This document shows, piece by piece, positions 57,677 through 64,000 of a stretch of 64,000 nt of DNA. The stretch is from Candidatus Competibacteraceae bacterium. Its GTDB lineage: Bacteria > Pseudomonadota > Gammaproteobacteria > Competibacterales > Competibacteraceae. The notes under the pieces are model-generated. The model saw only the letters and a program-made list of their open reading frames with translations. It was not told the DNA's origin and did not search any database. The stretch lies in contig RXIV01000007.1 of assembly GCA_003989085.1 (NCBI GenBank), positions 174,153-238,152 on the forward strand. The letters are read 5' to 3'. Both the position numbers and the translations under genes were made by a program. How positions within the stretch are numbered: the first letter of the stretch is position 1; each line of letters starts with the position of its first letter.

Positions 57677-59036
57677 GGCGCTGGCCAGTAGGACAGGTCC
57701 CAGCCCGAAACAACTAGCTGCTTGGCTGCAACAGGCTATTCAGGCCCAGCAGCGGGGTCGGCTGACCGAGGCTGAAGCGCTCTACCAGCAGGTGCTGCAA
57801 CGCGATCCGTGCCAGGTTGAAGCCCTACACTTTCTGGGAGTGCTGGCCGCGCAACGTGGTCAGCATGAACAGGCGGCTGATCTGATCCGCCGGGCGCTTG
57901 AACTGAATCCGCAGTACGCCGATGCCTGGAACAATCTGGGCAATGTGTTAACAGCGCTGGAGCATCCTGAAGAGGCGGCGGAGGCTTACCGCCGGACCGT
58001 TGAACTGGCACCCGGTCATGTCGGCGCCCACGGCAACCTCGGCGTCATCCTGACCCAGCTTGGCCGGCTCGAAGAAGCTATCGCCGCCTGCCAGCAGGCG
58101 ATTACGCTGGCCCCTGGTATAGCCGAAAGCTATTTCAACCTAGGTACTGCCCTGCTTGCCCAGGATGACCACGAGGGAACCATCGTGGCCTATCAGGAAA
58201 CCATTCGCCGGCAGCCCGACCATACCCGAGCGTACAAGGCGCTAAGCCTGCTCTTCTACAAGCTGAATCGCCGTGAGGACGCTACCACGCTGTTCCGGTG
58301 CTGGCTGGAGCAGAACCCGGACGACACCGCAGCCCGGCACATGCTGGCGGCCAGTTCAGGATGCGACGTGCCGGGGCGAGCGGCGGATGATTACGTCCAG
58401 ACCATGTTTGACGAGATGGCCGATGATTTCGACCGCCACCTGAACCACCTGGGCTACCGGGCACCAGAGTTACTGACCGAAGCAGTCGCCATCACATTGG
58501 GCGTGCCCGCCGGAACACTGGACGTACTGGATGCCGGATGCGGCACTGGACTGTGCGGCCCGCTGCTGCGCCCCTATGCCCGGCAGTTGATCGGCGTCGA
58601 TCTGTCGCTGGGGATGGTGGACAAGGCGCAGGCGCGGGGCGGTTACGATGAACTGGTGGTGGCGGAACTGACTGCGTTCCTGGTGGAACGCCCGGCGAGC
58701 TGCGATTTGATCGTATCTGCGGATACCTTGGTGTATTTCGGCGATCTGGCACCGCTGTTCACCGCCGCCGCTGCTGCCCTACGGCCAAATGGTTGGTTGG
58801 CGTTCACAGTGGAAGAAATCCCTGATGCCGAAACCTCGACCGGTTTCAGCCTCGAGCTAAGCGGACGTTACCGGCATTCCGCCGCCTATTTGCGCCAGAC
58901 CTTAGTGGAAGCCGGTCTGACGCCAACGATGCTGAATCAAGTCACGCCCCGGCTGGAGCGCGGTCAGCCAGTCACTGGTTTGCTGGTAGTCGCATACAAA
59001 CCGGCGCTGGAGCCGACTCAGGAAAGTCCCCATTGA
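57657..59036 (+). CDS. TPR repeat - SAM methyltransferase fusion, copy 1
   Basis: A two-part protein: about five tetratricopeptide repeats (residues 20-230, for example DAWNNLGNVLTALEHPEEAAEAY) and a class I SAM methyltransferase domain with motif I VLDAGCGTGLCGPLLRP (D292) and DTLVYFGDL. Between them is the linker RAADDYVQTMFDEMADDFDRHL, seen in all three copies. ATG 57657 (MNRKQRR) gives 459 residues and overlaps the previous gene by 20 bases; ATG 57648 is possible. The TPRs suggest a protein or peptide partner. Substrate unknown. First of three tandem paralogs. Confidence 0.85.
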   Translation: MNRKQRRALASRTGPSPKQLAAWLQQAIQAQQRGRLTEAEALYQQVLQRDPCQVEALHFLGVLAAQRGQHEQAADLIRRALELNPQYADAWNNLGNVLTALEHPEEAAEAYRRTVELAPGHVGAHGNLGVILTQLGRLEEAIAACQQAITLAPGIAESYFNLGTALLAQDDHEGTIVAYQETIRRQPDHTRAYKALSLLFYKLNRREDATTLFRCWLEQNPDDTAARHMLAASSGCDVPGRAADDYVQTMFDEMADDFDRHLNHLGYRAPELLTEAVAITLGVPAGTLDVLDAGCGTGLCGPLLRPYARQLIGVDLSLGMVDKAQARGGYDELVVAELTAFLVERPASCDLIVSADTLVYFGDLAPLFTAAAAALRPNGWLAFTVEEIPDAETSTGFSLELSGRYRHSAAYLRQTLVEAGLTPTMLNQVTPRLERGQPVTGLLVVAYKPALEPTQESPH

Positions 59037-60499
59037 ATGACGATGCTGAATCCTCCGCCCCGCTCGCCAGGACGGTTCCAACGCCTCCAGAGCCGGTTGC
59101 AGCGCCGCCGGCGCAGGGTGCGACTATCCAGCAGTGGCTAACTCAGGCCCGAGACTGGCAACGCCGGGGCAATCCGGGCGAGGCGCAGACCCTGTGCCGG
59201 CGAATTCTGGCGATTCAACCCCGCCACGCTGACGCATTAAAGTTGCTTGGGATGCTGTTGCTGCGCCAAGGGCAGCCGATTTTGGCGGAACAGACCCTCC
59301 GGCAGGCCATCCACAGCACTTTGGGCGATGCCGCCGCCTATGCCAACCTCGGCGCCGCTCTAACCGCGCAGCGCCGCTATGAAGAAGCCGTTGCCGCCTT
59401 TCGTCATGCTATCCGGCTTCGCGCTGACGACGCCGATGTCCATAGCCAGCTTGGCGACGCCCTTCAGGAGCTGAAGCAACTGCCGGAGGCGGTAGCCGCC
59501 TGGCGGGAAGCCAGCGCACTGCATCCCACCGATCCCGAACTGCACTATCGGCTTGGCGCAACGCTGGCAGAACTGGGTCAGGCCGAAGAAGCGATGGCCG
59601 CCCTTGAAATTACCCGTGAGACGAACCCCGATCAGGCTGCCGCAATCCAGTTACTGGTGACGTTGCTGCACGGTCAGGGACAGCTCGTCGAGGCGGGTCA
59701 TGTCGTCGGCAGCGCCGTGCTGCGATGGGGGGTGACGAGCGAAGCGTTGGCCCTGCTCCAACACTGGTTGACTCTGGTGCCCGACGATCCCGTTGCCCAA
59801 CATTTCCTGACCGCCTGGTTCAGTGAGGAAACCCCGGCCCGCGCCGCCGACGCTTATGTGACCCGCCTGTTCGATCAGTACGCGGATCAATTTGATGAGG
59901 ACTTGCAGGCGCTCGACTACCGAGCGCCGGAACTGCTGTCTGAGGCCATTACGGCGAGACTGGGAACGCCTAACGGGACGCTGGAGGTGCTGGACGCCGG
60001 CTGCGGCACCGGCTTATGCGGGCCGTTGCTGCGTCCCTATGCCCAACGGTTGATTGGCGTCGATCTATCGTCGGGGATGATTGAGAAAGCGCAGGAACGA
60101 GGCTGCTATGATGAACTGGTGGTCGCGGAATTAACCGCGTTTTTGGCCGAATCAGCAGCGCGTTATGATCTGATCGCGTCTGCGGACACCTTGGTGTATT
60201 TCGGCGATCTGAACCCGGTATTGACTGAGGCTGCGGCGGCATTGCGGTCAGGCGGTTGGCTGACGTTCACCGTAGAGCAGGCGGTGGTGGAAGCCGCGCC
60301 AGACGGTTTTCGCCTGAACCGGAGCGGGCGTTACAGCCACACTGCCGACTATGTGCAGCAGATACTGACCGACGCGGGCCTGATGCCGATAAATTTGACT
60401 CCAGTCCAGCTGCGGATGGAACACAACCAGCCAGTGCTCGGATGGCTGGCGACAGCGCAGCGTCCAGCGGCAGCAACCGGTGAGAATCTCCTCCCATGA
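59033..60499 (+). CDS. TPR repeat - SAM methyltransferase fusion, copy 2
   Basis: Same architecture as copy 1, 488 residues. The only start that fits is TTG 59033, overlapping the stop of copy 1 (TTGA); no ATG or GTG lies in frame before the first repeat. A Pro/Ala-rich segment (about residues 10-30) precedes the repeats. Motif I is VLDAGCGTGLCGPLLRPYAQ and the linker is RAADAYVTRLFDQYADQFDEDL. Its methyltransferase half is nearly identical in places to copy 3 at DNA level (60308-60357 against 61693-61742, 49 of 50 bases), while the TPR halves have diverged. Substrate unknown. Confidence 0.84.
   Translation: MNDDAESSAPLARTVPTPPEPVAAPPAQGATIQQWLTQARDWQRRGNPGEAQTLCRRILAIQPRHADALKLLGMLLLRQGQPILAEQTLRQAIHSTLGDAAAYANLGAALTAQRRYEEAVAAFRHAIRLRADDADVHSQLGDALQELKQLPEAVAAWREASALHPTDPELHYRLGATLAELGQAEEAMAALEITRETNPDQAAAIQLLVTLLHGQGQLVEAGHVVGSAVLRWGVTSEALALLQHWLTLVPDDPVAQHFLTAWFSEETPARAADAYVTRLFDQYADQFDEDLQALDYRAPELLSEAITARLGTPNGTLEVLDAGCGTGLCGPLLRPYAQRLIGVDLSSGMIEKAQERGCYDELVVAELTAFLAESAARYDLIASADTLVYFGDLNPVLTEAAAALRSGGWLTFTVEQAVVEAAPDGFRLNRSGRYSHTADYVQQILTDAGLMPINLTPVQLRMEHNQPVLGWLATAQRPAAATGENLLP
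60308..60357 (+). repeat. Near-identical DNA block shared with copy 3 (first copy)
   Basis: Fifty bases that reappear at 61693-61742 with a single difference (C or T at the 27th base). It encodes FRLNRSGRYSHTADYVQ in both genes. Such local identity suggests recent duplication or gene conversion. Confidence 0.9.
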
Positions 60500-61875
60500 A
60501 CCCTACTGATCCTTGCAACGACACGCTGATCCGGGCGCGGGAATGGCTGCGCCGAGGCAATCTGGTCGAAGCGCAAACACTGTGCCGGCAAATTCTGGCG
60601 ATCCAACCTCACCATATCGAAACCCTGCTTTTGTTAGGGACGCTGCTGCAACAGCGGCGACAGTGGGTTCAAGCTGAACAAATGATCCGGCAAGCCATTC
60701 GCGCCACACCCATCAATGCGATAGCGCAGCTGAGTCTTGGCCGTATCCTGGCGGCGCAAAACCGTCATGACGAAGCCATAACGGCTCTTAAGCACGCCAT
60801 CCAGCTCCAGCCTGGCGATGCGACAGCCCGTATTGCCTTGGGCAAAGTGCTGCGGGCGCTGGGTCGATTACCGGAAGCGGTCACCGTCTGGCAGCAGGCC
60901 AGCGCCTTACGGCCCACCGATGCCCAAATTCACTACCTACTCGGCGCGGTATTAGCGGAACTGAACCGCGATGAGGAAGCACTGGCAACCCTGTACATCG
61001 CGCACAGAAACTATCCCGATCATGATGCTGCGCTCACCTTGCTGGTAACCGTGCTTCACCGTCAGGGGCGAATTGAGGAGGCGCAAAACTTGATCAGCGC
61101 CGCTGTATTTGCGCGAGGCGGAATGGAAAAGTCCTTGGCCCTGCTACAACACTGGCAGAGCCTGATGCCCGACGATCCGATTACCCAACACCGACTGTCA
61201 GCATGGTCGGGCCAAGAGACTCCAGCACGAGCGGCTGATGCCTATGTGACTGATTTGTTCGACCGCTACGCCGACTCTTTTGACCAAGACCTGGGCCGAC
61301 TGGAATACCGGGCGCCAGCGGCGGTCGCGACACAACTGGCCGAGATTCTGCCAGCACCAACCGGTCAATGGCAGGTGCTGGATGCCGGTTGCGGTACCGG
61401 CTTATGCGGGCCGCTGTTGCGACCTTGGGCGCACCATCTGACTGGGGTGGATTTGTCGCCTGGAATGGTGGCGAAAGCACAAGAACGAGGCTGCTATGAT
61501 GAACTGGTGATCGCGGAATTAACTGCGTTTCTGAACAAATGGCCCTTGCGCTACGAGCTGATCACGCTGGTCGATACGCTGATTTACTTCGGCGATCTGG
61601 CGCCAGTCCTGACCGCTACCGCACACGCTCTCCAGCCCGGTGGTTGGCTGGCCTTTACAGTGGAACAGGTGCCGGATGAGCAGACACCAACCTTTCGCCT
61701 GAACCGGAGCGGGCGTTATAGCCACACTGCCGACTATGTGCAACGGACTCTGGCGGCGGCTGGTCTGCCTGCTCCCCGTATAACCGGCGTTGTCCTTCGC
61801 CAAGAGGAAAATACGCCTGTGAATGGTTATGTCGTGTTAGCGCAACGTCCCAAAAGTCCAGGTTCAATAGCCTGA
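60496..61875 (+). CDS. TPR repeat - SAM methyltransferase fusion, copy 3
   Basis: Third paralog, 459 residues, starting at ATG 60496 inside the stop of copy 2 (ATGA). TPR array from about residue 10 to 215 (AREWLRRGNLVEAQTLCRQILAI is close to copy 2's first repeat), then the linker RAADAYVTDLFDRYADSFDQDL and motif I VLDAGCGTGLCGPLLRPWA. It ends before two hairpins. Motif IV differs slightly: VDTLIYFGDL instead of ADTLVYFGDL. All catalytic features of a SAM binder remain, so it is probably active. Substrate unknown. Confidence 0.84.
   Translation: MNPTDPCNDTLIRAREWLRRGNLVEAQTLCRQILAIQPHHIETLLLLGTLLQQRRQWVQAEQMIRQAIRATPINAIAQLSLGRILAAQNRHDEAITALKHAIQLQPGDATARIALGKVLRALGRLPEAVTVWQQASALRPTDAQIHYLLGAVLAELNRDEEALATLYIAHRNYPDHDAALTLLVTVLHRQGRIEEAQNLISAAVFARGGMEKSLALLQHWQSLMPDDPITQHRLSAWSGQETPARAADAYVTDLFDRYADSFDQDLGRLEYRAPAAVATQLAEILPAPTGQWQVLDAGCGTGLCGPLLRPWAHHLTGVDLSPGMVAKAQERGCYDELVIAELTAFLNKWPLRYELITLVDTLIYFGDLAPVLTATAHALQPGGWLAFTVEQVPDEQTPTFRLNRSGRYSHTADYVQRTLAAAGLPAPRITGVVLRQEENTPVNGYVVLAQRPKSPGSIA
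61693..61742 (+). repeat. Near-identical DNA block shared with copy 2 (second copy)
   Basis: Partner of 60308-60357, 49 of 50 bases the same. A second shared block lies around 60091-60137 and 61478-61524 (encoding QERGCYDELVVAELTAF-like sequence) with a few differences. Confidence 0.9.
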
Positions 61876-61918
61876 ACTACTGGATTCCGCTTGCCGCCGC
61901 AGCTATCTTGATGCTCTT

Positions 61919-61972
61919 TGCCCGCCAGTCATGACGGGCAGCCCACCCACCAGCCTTATATAAGGCTTTTTT
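61919..61972 (+). terminator. Terminator after the methyltransferase genes
   Basis: A first stem TGCCCG (61919-61924) with CGGGCA (61935-61940), then the perfect palindrome AGCCTTATATAAGGCT (61952-61967) that runs into six T (61967-61972). The second is a good intrinsic terminator. It ends only 20 bases before the acyl carrier protein gene, so that gene either depends on read-through or is controlled by this stop. Confidence 0.75.
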
Positions 61973-61992
61973 CATTCTTGGAGACGGTTTCG

Positions 61993-62250
61993 ATGGTCGA
62001 GTTCGATGAGGTGCGGCAGTTGATCGGCGAAATGCTGCAATTGGGCGACCGGTTAGAGAAGCTCGGCCCGGATGCCCCGCTGTTGGGAAGCATCCCGGAA
62101 TTTGACTCAATGGCGGTCATTGCGCTGATCAGCGCCTTGGAAACTCAGTTTGATATCCAGATCGCTGATGACGAAATCAGTGCCGATACCTTCATAACCT
62201 TGGGCCAGGTTTATGCGTTCGTCTGCGACAAGGTTGGGGCTGGAGTCTGA
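61993..62250 (+). CDS. Acyl carrier protein
   Basis: An 85-residue acyl carrier protein. The phosphopantetheine site is Ser in EFDSMAVIALISALE, near residue 40, within a four-helix ACP pattern. The sequence (LQLGDRLEKLGPDAPLLGSIPEFDSM and IADDEISADTFITLG) is closer to specialised ACPs, such as those I remember from exosortase-type exopolysaccharide loci, than to the fatty-acid AcpP. This subgroup is recollection, not search. ATG 61993 is used; the open frame reaches 61918 but crosses the terminator. No acyltransferase or ligase gene is adjacent, so its partner is unknown. Confidence 0.87.
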   Translation: MVEFDEVRQLIGEMLQLGDRLEKLGPDAPLLGSIPEFDSMAVIALISALETQFDIQIADDEISADTFITLGQVYAFVCDKVGAGV

Positions 62251-62701
62251 ATGATTTACCGGTTCACTGTCGGAACCGTTAAGAGCGGACGCACCAATTC
62301 CAAACTGGAACTGATTAGCCCCCTTACGGGGGGTGCTGGTTTCTAAGGTGCTATTATGCAGCACCTTGCCGAAAACAGGAGATACAGCCGTCCCTGTGGC
62401 TCATTAGGGATCCAGCGATTTTGCAGCGGCATAGCGCCCAGCATCGCCAACACCACGATCACCATCACACTACTAGGCGCATTTTTGTCTGATGGGTTAG
62501 AGAACAGCTAGGCCATCAACAGGAGTAGGTGGGCAACAGTACAGTTTGCCTTAATGGCTCACAGACCGCTGGACGCCCGTTCTATCAGGGCATGCGACGG
62601 CGTCAACCTGGATGATTAGCACCCTGAATACCGCTGATGCGCAACTTCACAGCCAGAGTTGTTGGGAAAACCAAACACAACGGCAAACTAGCAGCCATAC
62701 G
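62251..62701. other. 450-base gap without a supported gene
   Basis: Holds three hairpins: CGGTTC/GAACCG (62260-62278), CCCCC-TTAC-GGGGG (62319-62332) and AAGGTGCT/AGCACCTT (62345-62367). The first two are plausible ends of the ACP transcript. The rest (about 62370-62700) has only short open frames, including a 40-codon hydrophobic one on the minus strand near 62480-62360, with no recognised match. It may be eroded coding sequence. Confidence 0.6.
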
Positions 62702-62857
62702 CTACTTGATCTTGGCTTCCTTGTAAGGAACATGCTTACGCACCACCGGGTCGTACTTCTTCATTTCCAGCTTTTCCGGGGTAGTGCGCTTGTTCTTGGT
62801 GGTCGTGTAAAAGTGACCGGTGCCGGCGGTAGAGACCAGCTTGATCTTGTCACGCAT
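62702..62857 (-). CDS. rpmG: 50S ribosomal protein L33
   Basis: A 51-residue basic ribosomal protein. The sequence [19 protein letters not shown], then [15 protein letters not shown] and [14 protein letters not shown], is a standard L33 of the type without the zinc CxxC motifs. Start ATG 62857 lies 27 bases after rpmB on the same strand and follows GGAGCTAACTC, giving a good ribosome binding site. It is the usual rpmB-rpmG operon. Confidence 0.97.
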   Translation of the reverse strand: MRDKIKLVSTAGTGHFYTTTKNKRTTPEKLEMKKYDPVVRKHVPYKEAKIK

Positions 62858-62884
62858 GAGTTAGCTCCTGAAACCTTTAAAAAG

Positions 62885-63121
62885 CTAGACTTTTTCGCCA
62901 CGGGCACGCAACTCGACAAGAATGGCATCAATACCCTTCTTATCAATGATGCGCATCCCATGCGCCGATACGCGCAGACTGACAAACCGCCGCTCGTTTT
63001 CGACCCAAAAGCGATGAGTATGCAGATTGGGCAAAAACCGGCGACGAGTGCGGTTATTGGCGTGGGATACATTATTTCCGGTGATCGGGCCTTTACCCGT
63101 CACCTGACAGACTCTGGACAT
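62885..63121 (-). CDS. rpmB: 50S ribosomal protein L28
   Basis: A 78-residue L28, with the canonical opening [22 protein letters not shown] followed by [31 protein letters not shown] and the [10 protein letters not shown] end. ATG 63121 follows GGAGATAACC; a start 15 bases earlier exists but is unconserved. It lies about 130 bases past the 5S rRNA gene on the same strand, separated from it by a terminator. Confidence 0.97.
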   Translation of the reverse strand: MSRVCQVTGKGPITGNNVSHANNRTRRRFLPNLHTHRFWVENERRFVSLRVSAHGMRIIDKKGIDAILVELRARGEKV

Positions 63122-63213
63122 GAGGGTTATCTCCAACTACCGCCAAATTCAATCGGCGATGGTTATAGCAAAATTTCTGGTTTTGAACAAAGCAGAGATC
63201 GATCCAGATTAAA

Positions 63214-63237
63214 ACAAAAACCCCCGCAAGCGGGGGC
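63214..63237 (-). terminator. Intrinsic terminator of the rRNA operon
   Basis: On the minus strand GCCCCCG, CTTG, CGGGGG is followed by TTTTTGTTTT, a textbook intrinsic terminator directly after the 5S gene. It should separate the rRNA operon from rpmB-rpmG. Confidence 0.9.
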
Positions 63238-63252
63238 TTCCGAACATAAAAA

Positions 63253-63368
63253 GCCTGGCGGGGACCTACTTTAGCATGAGTAATCTCACACGATCATCGG
63301 CGCGACACGGTTTCACGGTCGAGTTCGGGAAGGGGTCGAGTGGTTCCCGTGTGCGAAGGCCGCCAGGC
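63253..63368 (-). rRNA. rrf: 5S ribosomal RNA
   Basis: About 116 bases. The two ends GCCTGGCGG and CCGCCAGGC pair to form helix I, and the internal sequence CGAACTC preceded by CCACTCGACCCCTTCC is the conserved loop B/C region. Lies 67 bases after the 23S 3' end. Confidence 0.95.
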
Positions 63369-63435
63369 GGAAAAGGGGGAAGGTGCGAGTTCAGTCCAGT
63401 GAAGGTGGGGGTGAACCCAGGGGTTGGGTGTTAGC

Positions 63436-64000
<565 letters not shown>

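Noticed and set aside
62360..62480. Hydrophobic 40-codon frame on the minus strand
   Set aside because: No ribosome binding site, no recognised family and too short to support as a gene.

Overview
The window looks like a piece of chromosome from a gammaproteobacterium. The markers are a CysB-type regulator, ModE, MurJ, RlmD, the YciB/YciI/YciO set, a YaiL-type DUF2058 protein and gammaproteobacterial-length AceE/AceF. The rich glycogen gene set would suit a glycogen-accumulating organism such as the Competibacter group, but that placement is inference from memory, not a search. Most of the DNA is moderately GC-rich; the block from about 2.86 to 8.5 kb is clearly poorer in G+C and poor in C on the coding strand.

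Layout. (1) 0-8.5 kb, glycogen: malQ (cut by the left edge) and glgC on the minus strand, divergent from glgB-glgA on the plus strand. A CysB-like regulator overlaps the end of glgA and is followed by a protein resembling the replication-fork barrier protein Tus. (2) 8.6-13 kb, molybdate: modE-modA-modB-modC-modD behind a good ModE palindrome. (3) 13.1-15.2 kb: glgX. (4) 15.4-19.3 kb, sulfate import: sbp-cysT-cysW-cysA. (5) 19.4-22.9 kb: a DUF2058 gene, then serA divergent from a D-2-hydroxyglutarate dehydrogenase-like gene, a pair known to work together. (6) 23-28.8 kb: the pyruvate dehydrogenase operon aceE-aceF-lpdA on the minus strand. (7) 29-32.4 kb: a long DabA (DUF2309) gene without a visible DabB partner. 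(8) 32.4-36.3 kb: cobalamin genes cobK, cbiD and cbiA with a glutathione transferase-like gene between them. (9) 36.4-54.2 kb: mostly housekeeping (EF-G paralog, DUF1015, an unknown membrane-anchored protein, UPF0178, murJ, a parvulin, bolA, yciI, yciB, yciO, an M50 protease, trpS, mfd, cysM, rlmD). (10) 54.3-62.3 kb, the most unusual part: a type VI secretion ClpV ATPase, a beta-repeat protein of unknown function, three tandem TPR-methyltransferase paralogs with overlapping reading frames, a terminator, and an acyl carrier protein. (11) 62.7-64 kb: rpmG and rpmB, then 5S rRNA and the 3' end of 23S rRNA, all on the minus strand.

How the parts fit. GlgC makes ADP-glucose, GlgA polymerises it, GlgB branches it, and GlgX and MalQ take the polymer apart. 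Pyruvate dehydrogenase and serine synthesis draw on the resulting triose pool. Sulfate import, CysM and the CysB-like regulator form a sulfur theme spread over the window. The best candidates for undescribed biology are the ClpV/TPR-methyltransferase/ACP cluster, the Tus-like gene with one Ter-like sequence at 19.6 kb, and the orphan DabA.
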